Positions 1 through 13,500 of a stretch of 64,000 nucleotides of DNA are shown in pieces. The stretch lies in the NCBI RefSeq assembly GCF_030936135.1, contig NC_082598.1, positions 33,660,687 through 33,724,686 on the forward strand, written 5' to 3'. The notes beneath the pieces are model-generated. The model did no database searches, was not told where the DNA came from, and saw nothing but the letters and a program-made list of their open reading frames with translations. Source of the stretch: Gavia stellata. Lineage: Eukaryota > Chordata > Aves > Gaviiformes > Gaviidae. Numbering within the stretch: position 1 is the stretch's first letter; every line of letters begins with the position of its first letter. A program made the position numbers and the translations under genes.

Positions 1-3000
1 TCCTAATGGTACCCATCACTGAAATACAGTAACTCAGTCATCCTGAAATCTGACTGTCTACTTTCCAGTATTTGGAGTAATGATTTTATGCATCATCCTA
101 GATCACTGGAATCTTCTCAAGCAGATGGGCTCAACAGTTTGCACGCAGCAGTTGGAAGAGCTGTAAGCCATGTCCCCTTTCCCACCTCCTGCATGCTCAC
201 AGTGTAACTGATTGGCATAACTGGAACAGACCCAACACTTCCTGACAGTCATCATTTTATGAAGTCATTTTCCTTTTTTTCTTCTGAAAACAGACTAATT
301 CTCAGTTCACCTAAGAAGGAGCCCCAGTTATAAAGACAAAATACACAACATATACAAACTGTGCGTTACAGCCCGAACAACAGGAACCCATTTCCAGTTA
401 TTTTCTCTATCAAATCAGAGATTAAATGGGCCAGTAGTTCAAACAGATACAACAGAAAACCAGTAGCTTAGTGATGATATAAGCACACTAGCAATTAACC
501 TTCATCTAAAACAGTACTGTAGATACTACAGATGCACTCCAGAGCATGCAGAGGGACAAGAATGAAGGAAAATGGGGAGCTTGCAAAGCTCAGCTATTAC
601 ATGATGAAAGGTAAATAAAAGATACTGCCAACTGCAACCATAGCTCCGATTTGCTACCCTATAAAAGAGAAAGCATGTTCTCTGTAATGCAGTTCAAAAA
701 GTTCAGCGGTTGCCAATTTCTACCTGATGTACAGAGAAGGCGAAGCTTCCCCTCCCTCTGTCTCTTTCCCTCACATTATCCAACGCAGTTAATTGTCACA
801 AGTATCTCATGAGCACAGGAAAGAGCACACTTGGGCAAGAGAGTTCTCCCACTTCAACAAAAGCAGGAAAAAAATAAAATCTCATCTGTGCTGACAGAAA
901 AAGGATGAGACAAGTCTCTGCAGAAATCAGATCTTCACATTTGGCATCAATCAGTACATTTCATTCCCAACTCAAGACTGCTAAAATAACACAGGAGAAT
1001 CCTCCTTGTTTCTCTACCATACCAGTCAGGCAAGAGGGAAGAACACACCAAACCAATCTCCTATAAATTAACCAATGTACACTCAAGTTCAGGTATACCA
1101 GAAAGAGAACTTCATGGTATGAATGGGAAAGTACGCTGACACAACCTATGTGTTTTGCTCTATGTAAAAATGGGGGTTGTTTATTTGTGAGATTTTGTTC
1201 AAACTCCACAAACAATTTGCAGTAGTCAAATAAATACCAATAATTCTACTGGAGGCTTTTGGCTTTCTCTGCCATCACTAACCTGGTGTTGTTAAATAGA
1301 AATCTTGAGAAGTTGATTTTATTTAAAAATTCACTACTTAGAATAACTACTTTACAAGTTAGTAGACTGCAATGAATGCACACCATCCTGAATCCATTAA
1401 CAACATGTGAATATTAAACTTCCAGGGAAGTTCTAAAAACTGATTCACTACCAAAGTAATTTCTTCCTTTCAGTGCACTCAACTAGTTTAGACAAGTTAT
1501 TAGTTAATTCAAGGTTGGGAAACCAATTGAGAGCTTAAAAGAGAAAACACAGAAACATGTGTTCAAGTAAAATGACACTTAAGAAAATGGGAAAAAACAA
1601 CCAAAAAAAAAACATGTCAGCAAAACAAAAACAGATATACCATTGGGAAGCCTAAGCAAAGATGCAGGGGCTTAAGTTTGTGATTTTTTTCCCTTTCTTT
1701 GAATGGCATATTTCTTAATATGTAGCACATTTAAAATAAATAAAATCAGCAACATTGGGCCTTACAAAGCCACACTTTCATTCTGTGACTGGTCAATGAA
1801 CCCCTTCAATGGAAGAAGGCTCAGAGAAGATAGGCAAGGATGGTGTGCTCATGAAGCCCCGAAAAGAATGTAGGAAGTGACCACAGCTATCGTCAAAGAA
1901 GCTGAACTGATCTCAGCACCAAGGGGGCCGGAGGGTGGCCTTTGCTGTAGATAACCTGTTGACCCACTCAACTAATGCAGCTGGTTACATAAATCACCTT
2001 CCCTAAAATAATCAATAGAAACTATTATCTTCCTGAGCCAGCCACACCAACATGGGGAGGTGTGTATGTGGCTCAGCCCAACACAGGGTATAAAAATTGA
2101 ACACCCAGCAAAATCAACTTTGAAGAAAGCAATGGGCTTGAGCTGGCTTCAACCCATGTGTGCCTTCCTGGAGACTGGTGTCACCCAGCACCATGACAGT
2201 AAGTGTGCTATAGAGATCGGTAAAGGGAATGATGTTCATATTGTGATTCAACTGTATATACAATTGCTATATTGCATCTATGTTGTGATTTCAATATATT
2301 GCTGTATCAATTTTCTAACTCAAAATCCCACATAACAACAAATATTTTCAACTAAAGCGTTAAGCGCTCCTCATGTGGAATATCTAGGAGAACCTGGTCA
2401 GAGAGTATTGGACTAACACACTCACTTTGCCAGCTGGTTTAGTTAGCCCTTCACCTATTTTTCAAACGACTGCAAAAGAAGGATTACACAAAAGGGTTTT
2501 ACAGAGCTGAAGAAGTACTACCACGCAAGAACATTCAGCCAACACGATTAAATGCAAGATTTCTTTAGCACTAATACTTAGAAGCTAGGAAATTTTACTT
2601 GAAACTATGAAATGAAAATACTATAAAATTATACTATCTGCCATGTGGGTTTCTATGACAAGGATGCCTCAAAAGACAGGTTTGATTCTGTAACTTTGGT
2701 TCTGAAGTACACCTTGTTACTTAAGGCAGTGTTTAAGGTTACTCCCCCAGCATGAAAATTAACACCATCAGTGCTGTGCAATTAACTGAAACACAACTTG
2801 TAACCCAGCAGAAAAAATTCTCAACTAGATTTTACAGCTAAACATACTTGTTATCAAACAGCTTCTCCCACTGTGATTAATGATCCTCTTAAGACATTAC
2901 TCAGACCCACTGTCTGCTCTCTGCAATTGTTTAGGCTCCCACATTTCAAGCACTACTAGTGGAATTATCTTTGATACAGTAATTTTAAACTAAAGAAAAC

Positions 3001-3361
3001 CAGATGAACAATAACTGATTCCCCAAGGCACACTGTCTCCTTTTGCTTCAAGAGCTTAACTTGCCCCATTACCTGAAAGTGGAACCAACCACATCTCTGT
3101 TGTTTCAGCAAAACACAACACTGCAAGAGCAGAAGCCTACATGAGGCAAAGCACGGACCTTAAACAAAACAGGCTGTCTGCATGAGTTATGTCTTCCAGT
3201 CCATGCTATACAACATGAAGTAACCACTCAGTCTCCACTGCATGGACTGTCCTCCGGGTGACCCATAAGAATATGTACCTTGTGGGTGCAGAACACCCAT
3301 ACCCATGCCTCATCTATTTCAGATAAGGATCCAGTGCAGTCTATATAAAAGTGTGCTCTAG
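1..3361. other. Intergenic DNA downstream of CNOT7
   Basis: AT-rich sequence with no exon I can recognise on either strand. Open frames here are under 100 codons and resemble no family I know. In the syntenic human region the next gene on this side is ZDHHC2 on the opposite strand, so 3' UTR of that gene could lie here, but I see none of its coding sequence. The stretch around 1790-2340 is compositionally different (GC-richer, with a TATA-like tataaaa at about 2090) and might be an old LTR; I could not prove it. Confidence 0.5.
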
Positions 3362-4245
3362 TATCACAGAAGAGTTAGCATTGGAAGGGACCTGTGGTGA
3401 CCATCTAGTCCAATATACCTGCTCAAAGGAGGGTAAAATACAGCAAGCTGGTCAGAAATTATTTCCCCTTCATTAATCCAGGCTGACTACTTCCGATCAC
3501 CCTCTTATCCATTCTATGTTTGGAAATGGTTTCTAGGATTATCTGCTCCATCACCTTCCCAGGGATCAAGGTGAAGTTGACCGGCATGCAGTTCCCCACA
3601 TACTCCTTACCCTTCTTGAAGGTAGGAGTGACATCTGTTCTCTTCCACTCCTCAGGAAACTACCCTTATCACCATGACCTTTCAAAGATAACAAGAACAG
3701 ACTTGCAATGACATCAGTCAGCTCCCTCAGCACTTGTGCGTGCATCCTATCAGGTGCTCTGAACTTCTTTATGTCCAATTTGTTTGTAAGTTCCTAACTT
3801 GATCCTTCTCCACCAAGGATAAAGTCTCCCTTGTTCCAGACTTTCCTAGGCATCTCAGGAACCTGGGATTCCTGAAGGCAAGTCTTAAGAGTAAAAACCA
3901 AAGCAAAGAAGGCATTGAGTACCTTGGCCTTTTCAATATCCTTTGTCACTAGGTCTCCTGCCCCCATTCAGCAGCGGTCTCACATTTTCTCTGTTTCTTT
4001 GCTCCTGATGTCCCTGTAGGAGCTTTTCTTGTCCTTCACCAGATTCAACTCCAGATAGACTTTGGCTTTCTTAACCCCTCTACTACACACTTAAGACAGT
4101 GTCACCTGTCCCTGCTTCCACCTTTCATACACTTCCTTTCTATGTTTGAGTTTATTCAGAAGCTCCTTGTTCATCGATGCAGGCTTCCTGCTACTTTTAT
4201 TTGATTTCCTGCATGAGGGAATGAACCATTCTTGAGTAACCAGTC
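3362..4245 (-). mobile_element. CR1 LINE fragment, 5'-truncated with internal deletion
   Basis: The plus strand shows the reverse complement of a CR1 element. The region at 3362-3440 is the CR1 3' end (the reverse of the 'ggtcccttcca ... tctgtga' tail). From about 3460 onward the sequence is antisense to the CR1 reverse-transcriptase ORF: the minus-strand frame across 3566-3778 retains a degenerate 'ELTDVIA ... GTACRSTSP' stretch matching the conserved part of the polymerase domain. The 3' end and the RT part are closer together than in a full element, so an internal piece is missing. Frameshifts and stops break the ORF, and it is inactive. The right boundary is where recognisable CR1 similarity fades and is approximate. 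CR1 is the dominant LINE of birds and other sauropsids. Confidence 0.85.
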
Positions 4246-5884
4246 AGATATGATTACAGAAAGTTCTTGGATGTCAGAGGTTATAGGTCATCCCCAAATT
4301 CATGCGGGGAAAAAGCCTCAAATACTCTGAATATGTTCCAGACCTATTTTCTTCCGTCTCAAAGATCCTTCTTGCCTAGTTTCCATGAGCAAAGGGATTA
4401 AATGCTTAAAAAAAAAAAAAGTGACAGAAAACATAATGTTCTTGGAACACTCATCTGACTCCAGAAGCCAAAAATACAAGTGAATAAAGAAAAGATCAAA
4501 TATAACAGTTTTTGATATTGCATTTCTTCCGACAAACCAAACAACAACGTATTTTAAATGGATTGGGAAAGGCAGAGGCCAGGAAAGAGAATTCTTGTCT
4601 CTGAACAAAAAGGTGCATGTCTAGACAGCTGGAACTGTGCCTGCACATTTATTTTTGCAAAAGCAATTAAAGCTATCCACTTTGAAAACAGATTCAGGTT
4701 TCAGGTTCTGCAGTTTACAAGTAACAGTCCTACACATAAGAAATTACTTTTTTCATGTTCTCTACAATTCACCATTTAAATCACTCCTTAATGGAAACAA
4801 AATCTAACTGCCACAGAAACTGAATGATGCACAGATGTCTCCCCAGCTGTGATCAACTCTCAACAGACAGGTCACATTGATCAGACCATGAGGTCTCTCA
4901 CAAAATAAAGCATAATCTTAGTTTCATGCTGATTGGTGGCTTTTGAGAAAAGCTTTTCTTACAGGAAGAAAACTAAAGAGTAGAATTGCTTAAAGTCAAA
5001 TGTCCCATGAGAATTTTAGGCTAGGTCTTAAGCAAACTCAGCCTGGTCCTGCAGACTGCGTGCTCATGAGCAGCTGGGACATCAGACGCACACCTATCGT
5101 GCATCTTTGGGTTTAGATTCTTCCAAAAGGAGTCCAACCTCTGACAGGTTCATGATGGGAAGCAAAGCAAAGCACGGCACAGCATGTGGGAGCTCAGCAG
5201 TTGCTTCAAAAGCGCATCATCCCAATGTGAACTAAAACTTTTACTGTAGGCACACCTTTAGAAGCTTCTAAAAGACCTCCTTTAATCCACAACTAAAAAG
5301 TTACTTCAAAACAAAACCCCATCATAGTTCTTTGAGAAGTTAAACTGATAGAGATACGGATAGCTGTATCGATATGCTTTAGGAAAAGCTAGTAAACTTT
5401 AAAGCAAATGCATCAAACTTCTGGGGTTCTTCATTCCATGTGCATGCAAATTTTCCACATAAGCCTACAGCTCAAGTGTGAAAAGACAGAGATTGATGCC
5501 ACAGTTAAGAATCCATCCTGTTTACCCATTAGATCATCCCTGTCTTATGAAAGCCAAAGACAACCAAAGTTAAAAACAAGTCACCATCATCTAATGCATA
5601 ATAGTATTAAAATAAATTACTAATGGGATTTGGATGCCTCAGTAGTAAAATGTAATCACCACCCTTGCAAGTCAGGTCAGTAGGAATGAAGTGATTGGAA
5701 ACACATGAACAGAATTCTGCTCTGAAAGTGGAATCAGTCAGGGAGCAGTGAGTTAGATCATTTTATAAGCATGTGGAAGAGAACTATCATGCCTACAACA
5801 AAACAGAATACAGAATTGAACTGACTAAATACACACATTCCAGGAAAAATTTTGCAACAAAAGCACCAGTCTGTTGTTATGTAA
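4246..5884. other. Intergenic, nothing recognised
   Basis: AT-rich, with a short A-run near 4408-4420. No exon, RNA gene or repeat family is recognised. Part could belong to long-form CNOT7 3' UTR if a more distal poly(A) site is used. Confidence 0.4.
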
Positions 5885-5902
5885 GAAAACATTTCTTAGG
5901 CC

Positions 5903-5908
5903 TTTATT
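5903..5908 (-). terminator. CNOT7: Candidate CNOT7 poly(A) signal (distal)
   Basis: The minus strand reads AATAAA, about 1.5 kb past the stop codon. A second AATAAA at 6323-6328 is a proximal alternative. Confidence 0.35.
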
Positions 5909-6094
5909 TACAAAAGCTTTAAAAACAAATACCCTCTGTTATGCAAATTATTTGTTGTTTAAAAAGGACCACCCAGTTACATCATCGTAACTCAATGAAA
6001 AAAAGGTGTTTGATTTTTTGTTTTTAAGTACAAGGTAAAACAGAATAAATTCGCGAACATTTGGAGATTCTTCTACTATTGATTTCCGTGTCGA

Positions 6095-6133
6095 ACACGC
6101 ACACACATATGCGCACGCACACACAGGCACACA
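6095..6133. repeat. CA-rich microsatellite, interrupted
   Basis: An imperfect (CA)n run interrupted by TATGCG, CG and GG, inside the presumed CNOT7 3' UTR. Confidence 0.7.
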
Positions 6134-7426
6134 ATGTCGCACATTCCATCATTTCAGGCGAGTATTTAGCTATTCAATACCAAATATCCTTCCTGCACAA
6201 CTGCTCTGTACACATGCTATGCAGAATTAAGAACGTACTTTAGGGTCCTTTAAAACAATATATCTAAAATATATTGCTAAGATATACTCAAAAATAAACT
6301 AGCATTACACTCCTCAGGTAACTTTATTAGCTATAAGTTATTTATATTTTGTTGTTTTACAACAAATATCTGTAACATCTGTCTTTGTAGCAACTACAAA
6401 AAGCACGATTTAATTGTCCTTCTAATTCAATAATTCAATTAAATAGTATTTTTTCAGATCTTTGGGTTTTATCTTCAACTAAACTGACTTTCAAAAATCA
6501 TCAAATCAGGTACATAATAAATATGACTTCATAAAAATATCTGAGGTGTACATTACTAGAATAAAAGCTAGGAAGTTAATCAAGGGAAGTGTGCCATTAC
6601 AAAACTCCTACTATTCCAATATCCTTCAACTCTCAGCTTAATGGCAAAAATGCTAAAGTCATAGCTGTTCTTTTCCTGAAGGGTGTAAAGCTGTTTTTTC
6701 AAGCTTCTTTCCCCCATCACAGAGCTGTTTGAAAGCAGCAGGCCAACCAGCAGTTGACATGTGCAGGATGTGTTTGAAGATGACTGAATACCAGTAATAT
6801 AACAGCAGTTACTATGATTTCAGTAGTTTGTTTGGCTGGAACAAACAGAGGTTATGCAGCAAATAAGTCATTTTCTGTGGGTTGAGATACCAAGGAAATA
6901 CAGCATGAAGCTGCTGAACTTGGCAGATGATTGTTTTCTAGCTGAGGGCAAAAGAAAAAACAAGACTTCAAATAAAAAAGAGGATCTGAGTCAGAGTTGC
7001 TCTCTAAAGTGCAAATTTGATGGTCCACAATCTTGAATAGCTAAAACGCCTGCATACTGGAAGGAACAGACATGAATGAGGAAGTTAGTTACAATCAGTG
7101 CCAGTTAATTTGGAGAACTAGATCAATATAGGTAAATTTACCAGGATATTCATTATGATTTAACTTTCCCCTTCTCTCTGCTACACTGATCTTATACATG
7201 CTTCTTTACAAATGGGCTAGTTATGAAGCCAAAATGTAACCCAGAAAAATTTACATATCAAGATCAAAATCTGTGATAGGAACAGTCAAGTTTAGTTCAT
7301 AGAAAGGAAGAAAAGTAAGTGTGCTGAGAAAGGGGGAAAAAAAGCCTTATTGTCCAAGGGGTTCAACCAGAGATAAAACCTATATACAAGCATGTGAAAG
7401 TCAAAAAGATGGCCTTTCATTTCATG

Positions 7427-7555
7427 TCATGACTGTTTGTTGGCTTCTTCTTCATATGCATTTCCTGTGCCATTTTGTACATAAGATGACCCCGAACCAA
7501 GGCCATATAAGTGGCCGCAATATTTGGCATCGTCAATGTGATCTTCAAAGAACAT
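7427..7555 (-). CDS. CNOT7: CNOT7 last coding exon (residues 244-285)
   Basis: Encodes [20 protein letters not shown] through EEEANKQS and a TGA stop (revcomp of tca at 7427-7429). The acceptor is TTTAG directly before the ATG of M244. It carries the C-terminal tail outside the nuclease core. A plus-strand 103-codon frame over this exon is only its antisense shadow. Confidence 0.97.
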   Translation of the reverse strand: MFFEDHIDDAKYCGHLYGLGSGSSYVQNGTGNAYEEEANKQS

Positions 7556-10500
7556 CTAAAGAGTTAAAAGAGAGACACAAATTATTGCCAAGGAAAAGGC
7601 TCAGCATAAATAGAACTACAGAAAGGCTTTAAAATGCCACTTTTGTTTTAGCATAAGATACCAAATCCTAAAGTGCAAAAGATGATATAATTAACATAAC
7701 ACACTTAGTCTCAACACATTATCAAAATGTGCAATATGACATCATTCTTTAAAGTAAATCTGTCAAGGAATACAATCAGTCTTCCTGTGCACCTTTCCTG
7801 ATGAAATGGCCAAATGCAATGTTTTGGTAATTTTGTATTATCAGTTATCACACACTTTTCCACAAGTGCAACAAAGATATTTCTCCAACTGATTTCTGTG
7901 GAGTTTCTCATAACAGGCATATGCTTAGCATCCATCATCAGTGCCCATACTCTACCTATTCCTCAGTATGGGCGTTTTCATCATGCTCTGTCTTGAAATG
8001 GAGGCATGTCCTGATTTATATTATAAAAGTTTGGGGGTGGGGAGAATGTTTGAGCACAAAACCCATTACGGAATTTAGAGAAATGCAGAAAGATGCATTT
8101 CCAGCTAGCTCGTCACAGAGGGGGACTTCATTTAAAAAAGAACAGCAAAATTAAAGTAAAATTTATACTAAGACCGCATTTACATCGTACAAGTCTTAAT
8201 TGCAAACAGAACCTTTCAGTGGGAGACATATGAAACCCATGATAGTCTGACATTCTACCATTTCAGATTTAGGTTTTCAAGCAAAAACACAAAACACCCC
8301 GCAAAAAAAAAGACGACAACACACATACACAAAAATTGTTCACCCTGAAAACTTCACAGCAACCTTGGACATCTCAGTGGTTGACATTTTGAGTCATAAT
8401 CGACATCAGAAATCTAAGGCAGCCAGAAGCATGCAGGAGCAAGGTGGACACAATACATAATCTAAATGCAGAGGACTGCATATACCACACAGGCTGAAAA
8501 CTTCTCCCTTCAAGCCTTGCTCTTAGCAGCACAGTCTGGATGGAAAGATGTGTACTGCAGGAATTGAAGACCTCAATTAAAAGTTTTAAAGCCCCAGCAG
8601 TTCTTAAAGAAATAAACAGGTAAGAAAACCCCAAAACAAGAGCTCTACTGTTGTAGTACCAGTATTTCAGTATTTATGATGGGAAGAAAAAGAAAGATCA
8701 GTACTTTTTTGTCTGGGACTCAAAATCCCAGCAAGTTGTAACTCCTCACACCAATGAGTAACACATTTATTAATTTTTTACCTCTAAAAGCATTGCAAAA
8801 TGAAGTTTTTTCACTCAGAAATACATTGCTAAAACAATGAACTCTACTGAAAAGGCTTTAAAAATGCACATTAAATATGTTTCTCTGCTGGCTACTGTGG
8901 CCTTATTTAGAAATGCTGTATTTGCAAAGACTCTCTGAAAATACTGAAAAAACATCATCATAACCAGTCCATCTTTGTTGGCTTAATTAAGCAAATGCTT
9001 TGCAGTAAAAAACCTCAAAGATTTCTACTTCTCCAAATAAGAACTTTTGGTAAACAAATTCAAGCAGCTAATTTGCCATGTAACACAAACTGCATCTCAT
9101 TAGAAAAACCATCATGGGTTTGAACCTTTTCCTCTAGAAAACTAACTTGAAAGGCAGTATCTTAGGCATGATTATTGTATACTACCTCTTTCTTTTATTT
9201 GTTTTGGATTCTGTTTCAAATTCAAGAGTGAAAGATCAACAATTCCGGGCATAGGGCAATTAGCAGCACTGGGCTTGGATTGTATCAGAAACACAATCCT
9301 CTCTATTGCATCTGTAGCCCATGACCTGCTTGACAACTGCAACAGTTGCAGCGGAGGCAGAACAGAGTGTTATGATGAGCAAACCAGCTTGAATCACAGC
9401 ATTTATTTTTCCCCTGCTGTCTCACCAGTATTTGTCAGAAACTCATGGTCATTTACTCCTTTATACAAAAGGCTGGATTACAGAAGGTAGACACTTCAAC
9501 ATACAATACCAAACCTTATTAAAACATGAGGTTTGCTATTGCCATCTATTTTAACATGGTAAATGACACTGAATTGCTGGCAGAATGCCATGTTCAGATG
9601 CACTGGCATTTGATCAGTGCAACTGCTTTCCAGAAGAGGCCCCTTCAACATCTGTTTATTCTGCTAATGCAAAATATCCTAATATCTTCCTATTGTACGC
9701 AGACAAGCAGCAAGGATATGTGAAGCTTGTAGGACCTGATTTCCCTTGCTGCAAACCTTGAATTAACTGACCGATGTATAATCTTTTAGAACCTGAGTTA
9801 ATCTGTGCTTTACTCAACGGTAAGGAACAAATGCATGGACATTCTCCACAGGAGCCTAAAAGTGATTATTTAATATATCTGTAGCCTGTAAGTTCAGCTA
9901 GAAGTGGCTAGTCCAGACACTCTTCCCTCCCCCCGGCCTGCCACAAGCATCAGTGCACACCAGCTGGGTATTACACTGAGCAGAAGCTCAAAAAAAATTG
10001 GCTTGAGTACAGTCACCCAGAAAGGAGTCTGGCTCCAGCAGCTCATAAACTCACTGTAGCAGCCACCTATAAAAAAGGTACCCTGCAAAACACAGAAGGA
10101 AAAAAACCCCAAAACCCCACAAAAAAAATCCAAAATCCAGGCACAGGCTGGAAACAGGAAACAATATTCACAGCAGCTAAGCAGGGAATCAACAGGGCTG
10201 GTTCACACTTACTCTGGGGAAAATACAGGTGGTCTTTCTCTTTTGTCAGGAGAGGAGTGACCCCTGAGGCCCTTCAGAGACCTCCTTAAAATATGTCAGA
10301 CTTATCAGAATCAGCAATTCCACCTGACTATCACAGCACTTTACTATCATGGAGATAAAACCAGTATGTCCACCTACTTCTCTCATTTTGAAAAAGGCCA
10401 TTCCTGTGAGTAAAGAATCAGATCCTGCCTGATGCTGTGGTCCTATCCTTTCCAGCTCTAACTGCTCAGCCACTTCTTGTAATCCACCCTGAAAAAGAAA

Positions 10501-13500
10501 ACATTTTTGTTAACTGCTGAAAAAAATAAATCAGAAAACTGAACAGCTATATTTGGGAAAATCTGTTACACAGGTCACACAACCGTATTTTAACATTTGC
10601 ACAGTAGCTGAAACAGTCATTATACTAGATAAATACACACCTGGAGAATCAAAATTCCAGTATCAATAGCAGCATTAGATTTCTGTGTCAGTATTGCTTA
10701 AATAAAGCAGTATCTGTGACCAGCAAAACTACTACTCCTTCATGTTCCAGCCTCTCCAGTAAGCAGATGTCATTACTTAACAAAACAATTCCTTTGAGAT
10801 GTTGAAAGGACTGGCAAAGCTGAAGAACAAAACCAGGTGTTCCTGTACTCCTTCTATTTGAATTAAACTTTAAAAGGTAAAAACGTTGTTATACAAACAC
10901 AAGAATTCAAGTGCTTACAAATGAGGTGCCCATATGCCTGTGTGCTAAATATCTAGGTTTCCTTTGAAACAGACCTTTTTCTTTCCACTTACCTTTCAAC
11001 AGTTGAGGGTTTTTCTACTTCCCTTCACAAAAACTGAGAGCATCCTTAAGTACCTAGAACACTACAGGGAGTCCAGGAAAATGTTACACAGCACGCATTT
11101 AGTAACCAGGTAGTAAAGTCAAAAAAGGAAGAAAAAGGTGAAGTGCCCACTCTATCCCTACAAGACATTCTACCCCTCTTTAAAGTTTGTTTCATTAGCT
11201 GCCATAAGAGGGTATGGAAAAAAAACATGAAAAAAAGTCCATCGTCTTGCAGCTAGTTTTCTAAGATACTAAAATCCAATGGTATAGCCAGCTTTTCTGA
11301 TAGAGATGTATATTTAATAGTCACATGTGTAATGAAACCTACTTCTTAAAAAAGTATATAAACATCTCACATACAAAAAGGGAACAATTTAAAACAGCAA
11401 TTGTCTGCTTTGAATATTGATACAAGGTTTAAAAGGACAGACTGTGAAGCTGTAGACATCACTCCAAAGCTGCAAATCTATCTGCTCTTAAAGGCAAAAC
11501 TTCTCCAGTTTGAAGCAAATTTTCTTCTCAATAACCTTATGTGAAAAACCATCCCCTTAACGGCACAGTGACTAAACAGACCTGCTTTTAGTGCCCTCCA
11601 AAATGGTAATAACCACTATGTGTGGAAGCAAACCTGTCAGAAGTTGGTTGGTTTTACATAGATAACACAGATCAGTTGAAGGACAAACATGTTATAGTTA
11701 ACTGCAACCTTTTAATGCTGTAAGCTACACTGTGAGCACCTAATTTTGTGCGTCAATTCTTTTTTTTTAATCATTAAGCCATAAATAGACTAAAGCACAT
11801 GCACATTCTTTAAGGTCTAGGAAGATCAAAAAAACCAAAGACAAAATCCTTAGTGCTGCCATAAGCTTTACAAGGCAAAAATATTACACAGAGGTAATGC
11901 TTTTAAAGAAAGACTGCTTAGTAGCCAAGTTCACCTTTCCTCACACTCCTAACCTGTTTCAAGTACAGGAAGGGAACCAGTAAGAGGCAAAAGCACAACA
12001 GTCAAAGTTAAAACTCACAGAGCAATGAAAATAAAGTCTGACCTGAAAATCAGATCAAACATTATGAAAATTCCTGTGACTCTTACGGCAACAGGTTTTT
12101 GTTTTGCTTAAAAACATGGAAGCTTCAGTAGCAACATTCCCAAGTAACACCTACAAACCAACATGACAACCTAGTACTGGTATGGCTAGTTTTATTCTAC
12201 CTTGAGCAGCAGGAATATAGGTTACAGAAGTTTAAGATAAGAGTAAGTCTATACACTATACAGTTAAGCACTGAAGCTAGCTTGTTTTCTTTATGTGCTT
12301 GGATACAACATTTGAACACTGCAAATGTGCTCAGTTATTTAACTTAGTCTCAAAAACATGCTGAGGGTTGGTGGGCAGGGGGAAAAAAAAAAAGCACATC
12401 TCAGATACAAGCATGTTCTCCACTTTCTAACTCCAATAACGAGCTGTTAGAGTTAGCAACAGCAGTTAGGCCCATACTCCTCTCAAGGCACCATTTTCTG
12501 CTCCTAAACCCGCTACTTCCTCCAGCTGCGAATTAGCAGTGCCTCATCATCAGGATTTGCTAGCTGTAAGACTACCTACTCTAGCTTCAAATAACTTTGA
12601 AAAAACAACACTCAAGAATAAAAATCAGTAATATTTACACAGCAGCTGCAAGCTCTGGAATGTACTCAGTAATTCAAAATTTACAGTAACAGCAGCCTAC
12701 AGAAGAATGCTTTGAAAATAGTGCTTTTAATGGTATATATCTATTTGTAAATATATCACACACCACTTTTGTGTGGAACTTCTTGGTCTATAACTGCAAT
12801 AATTACAGAACAAAATTTGGCTGTCTCTGAAAGTTAATAGGTTATTGTGATTCTCTTTCAGGCAAGACTTTTGCACTCCAGGTAAGAACATTTTACTCTT
12901 GGAGAAGGACAAATTCTTCCCAAATTTTCAGAGCATTAGTCTTTCAAGAAAAAGGCCACAGAATGATTTACATAATTGCACGACCATAGTCAACAGCAAA
13001 TCCAGTTCAAACTCTTGTTTCACGGCACTGGTACCAGAGTTCACTGTTCTGTACAAACCCCCATATTTAAAGCAAGTTTCCAACAAAGTCTATAAACCTA
13101 CGTTACTTAAGAGTTGCCGTTACTATTAAAAGGTTTGAAGTTGTCTGCATAAAAAGATTTTTAGAGAACAAGCAAGAGTTTAACCTATACTACATTAATA
13201 TCTCAAGTTAACTCCCAATCTGCATGCCAGTAAAGTACATTCATGTCCATTTAAGTTAGAGTAACATACCGTAAATTCACAGACTACTTAATTCCACAAA
13301 AGAGCATCAAACAGCTTCCCAGTTCTGAAGCATATTTCTCTTCTCAATGCCAAAAATTCTTTTTTGGGTGTGTGGGGGCAGGAAGAGGGGTACCTATAGC
13401 AAGCCAGTGATTTTCTTATGAAAAAAAACTTAGACAAGTCAATAAAGGACAACTACACAGCAGTTCAATTCACTGCAATTTAATAGAGATTATAAGTGAC

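Larger units (their letters stand above)
5885..7426 (-). other. CNOT7: Likely CNOT7 3' UTR
   Basis: The stretch follows the CNOT7 stop codon on the minus strand with no further coding sequence. Minus-strand AATAAA signals lie at 6323-6328 and 5903-5908, which would give 3' UTRs of about 1.1 and 1.5 kb. The actual cleavage site cannot be seen from sequence alone. The low-coordinate boundary is set about 20 bases past the distal signal. Confidence 0.5.

Noticed and set aside
7321-7632. 103-codon plus-strand frame
   Set aside because: It is antisense to the CNOT7 last coding exon and its flanks, a shadow of that exon.
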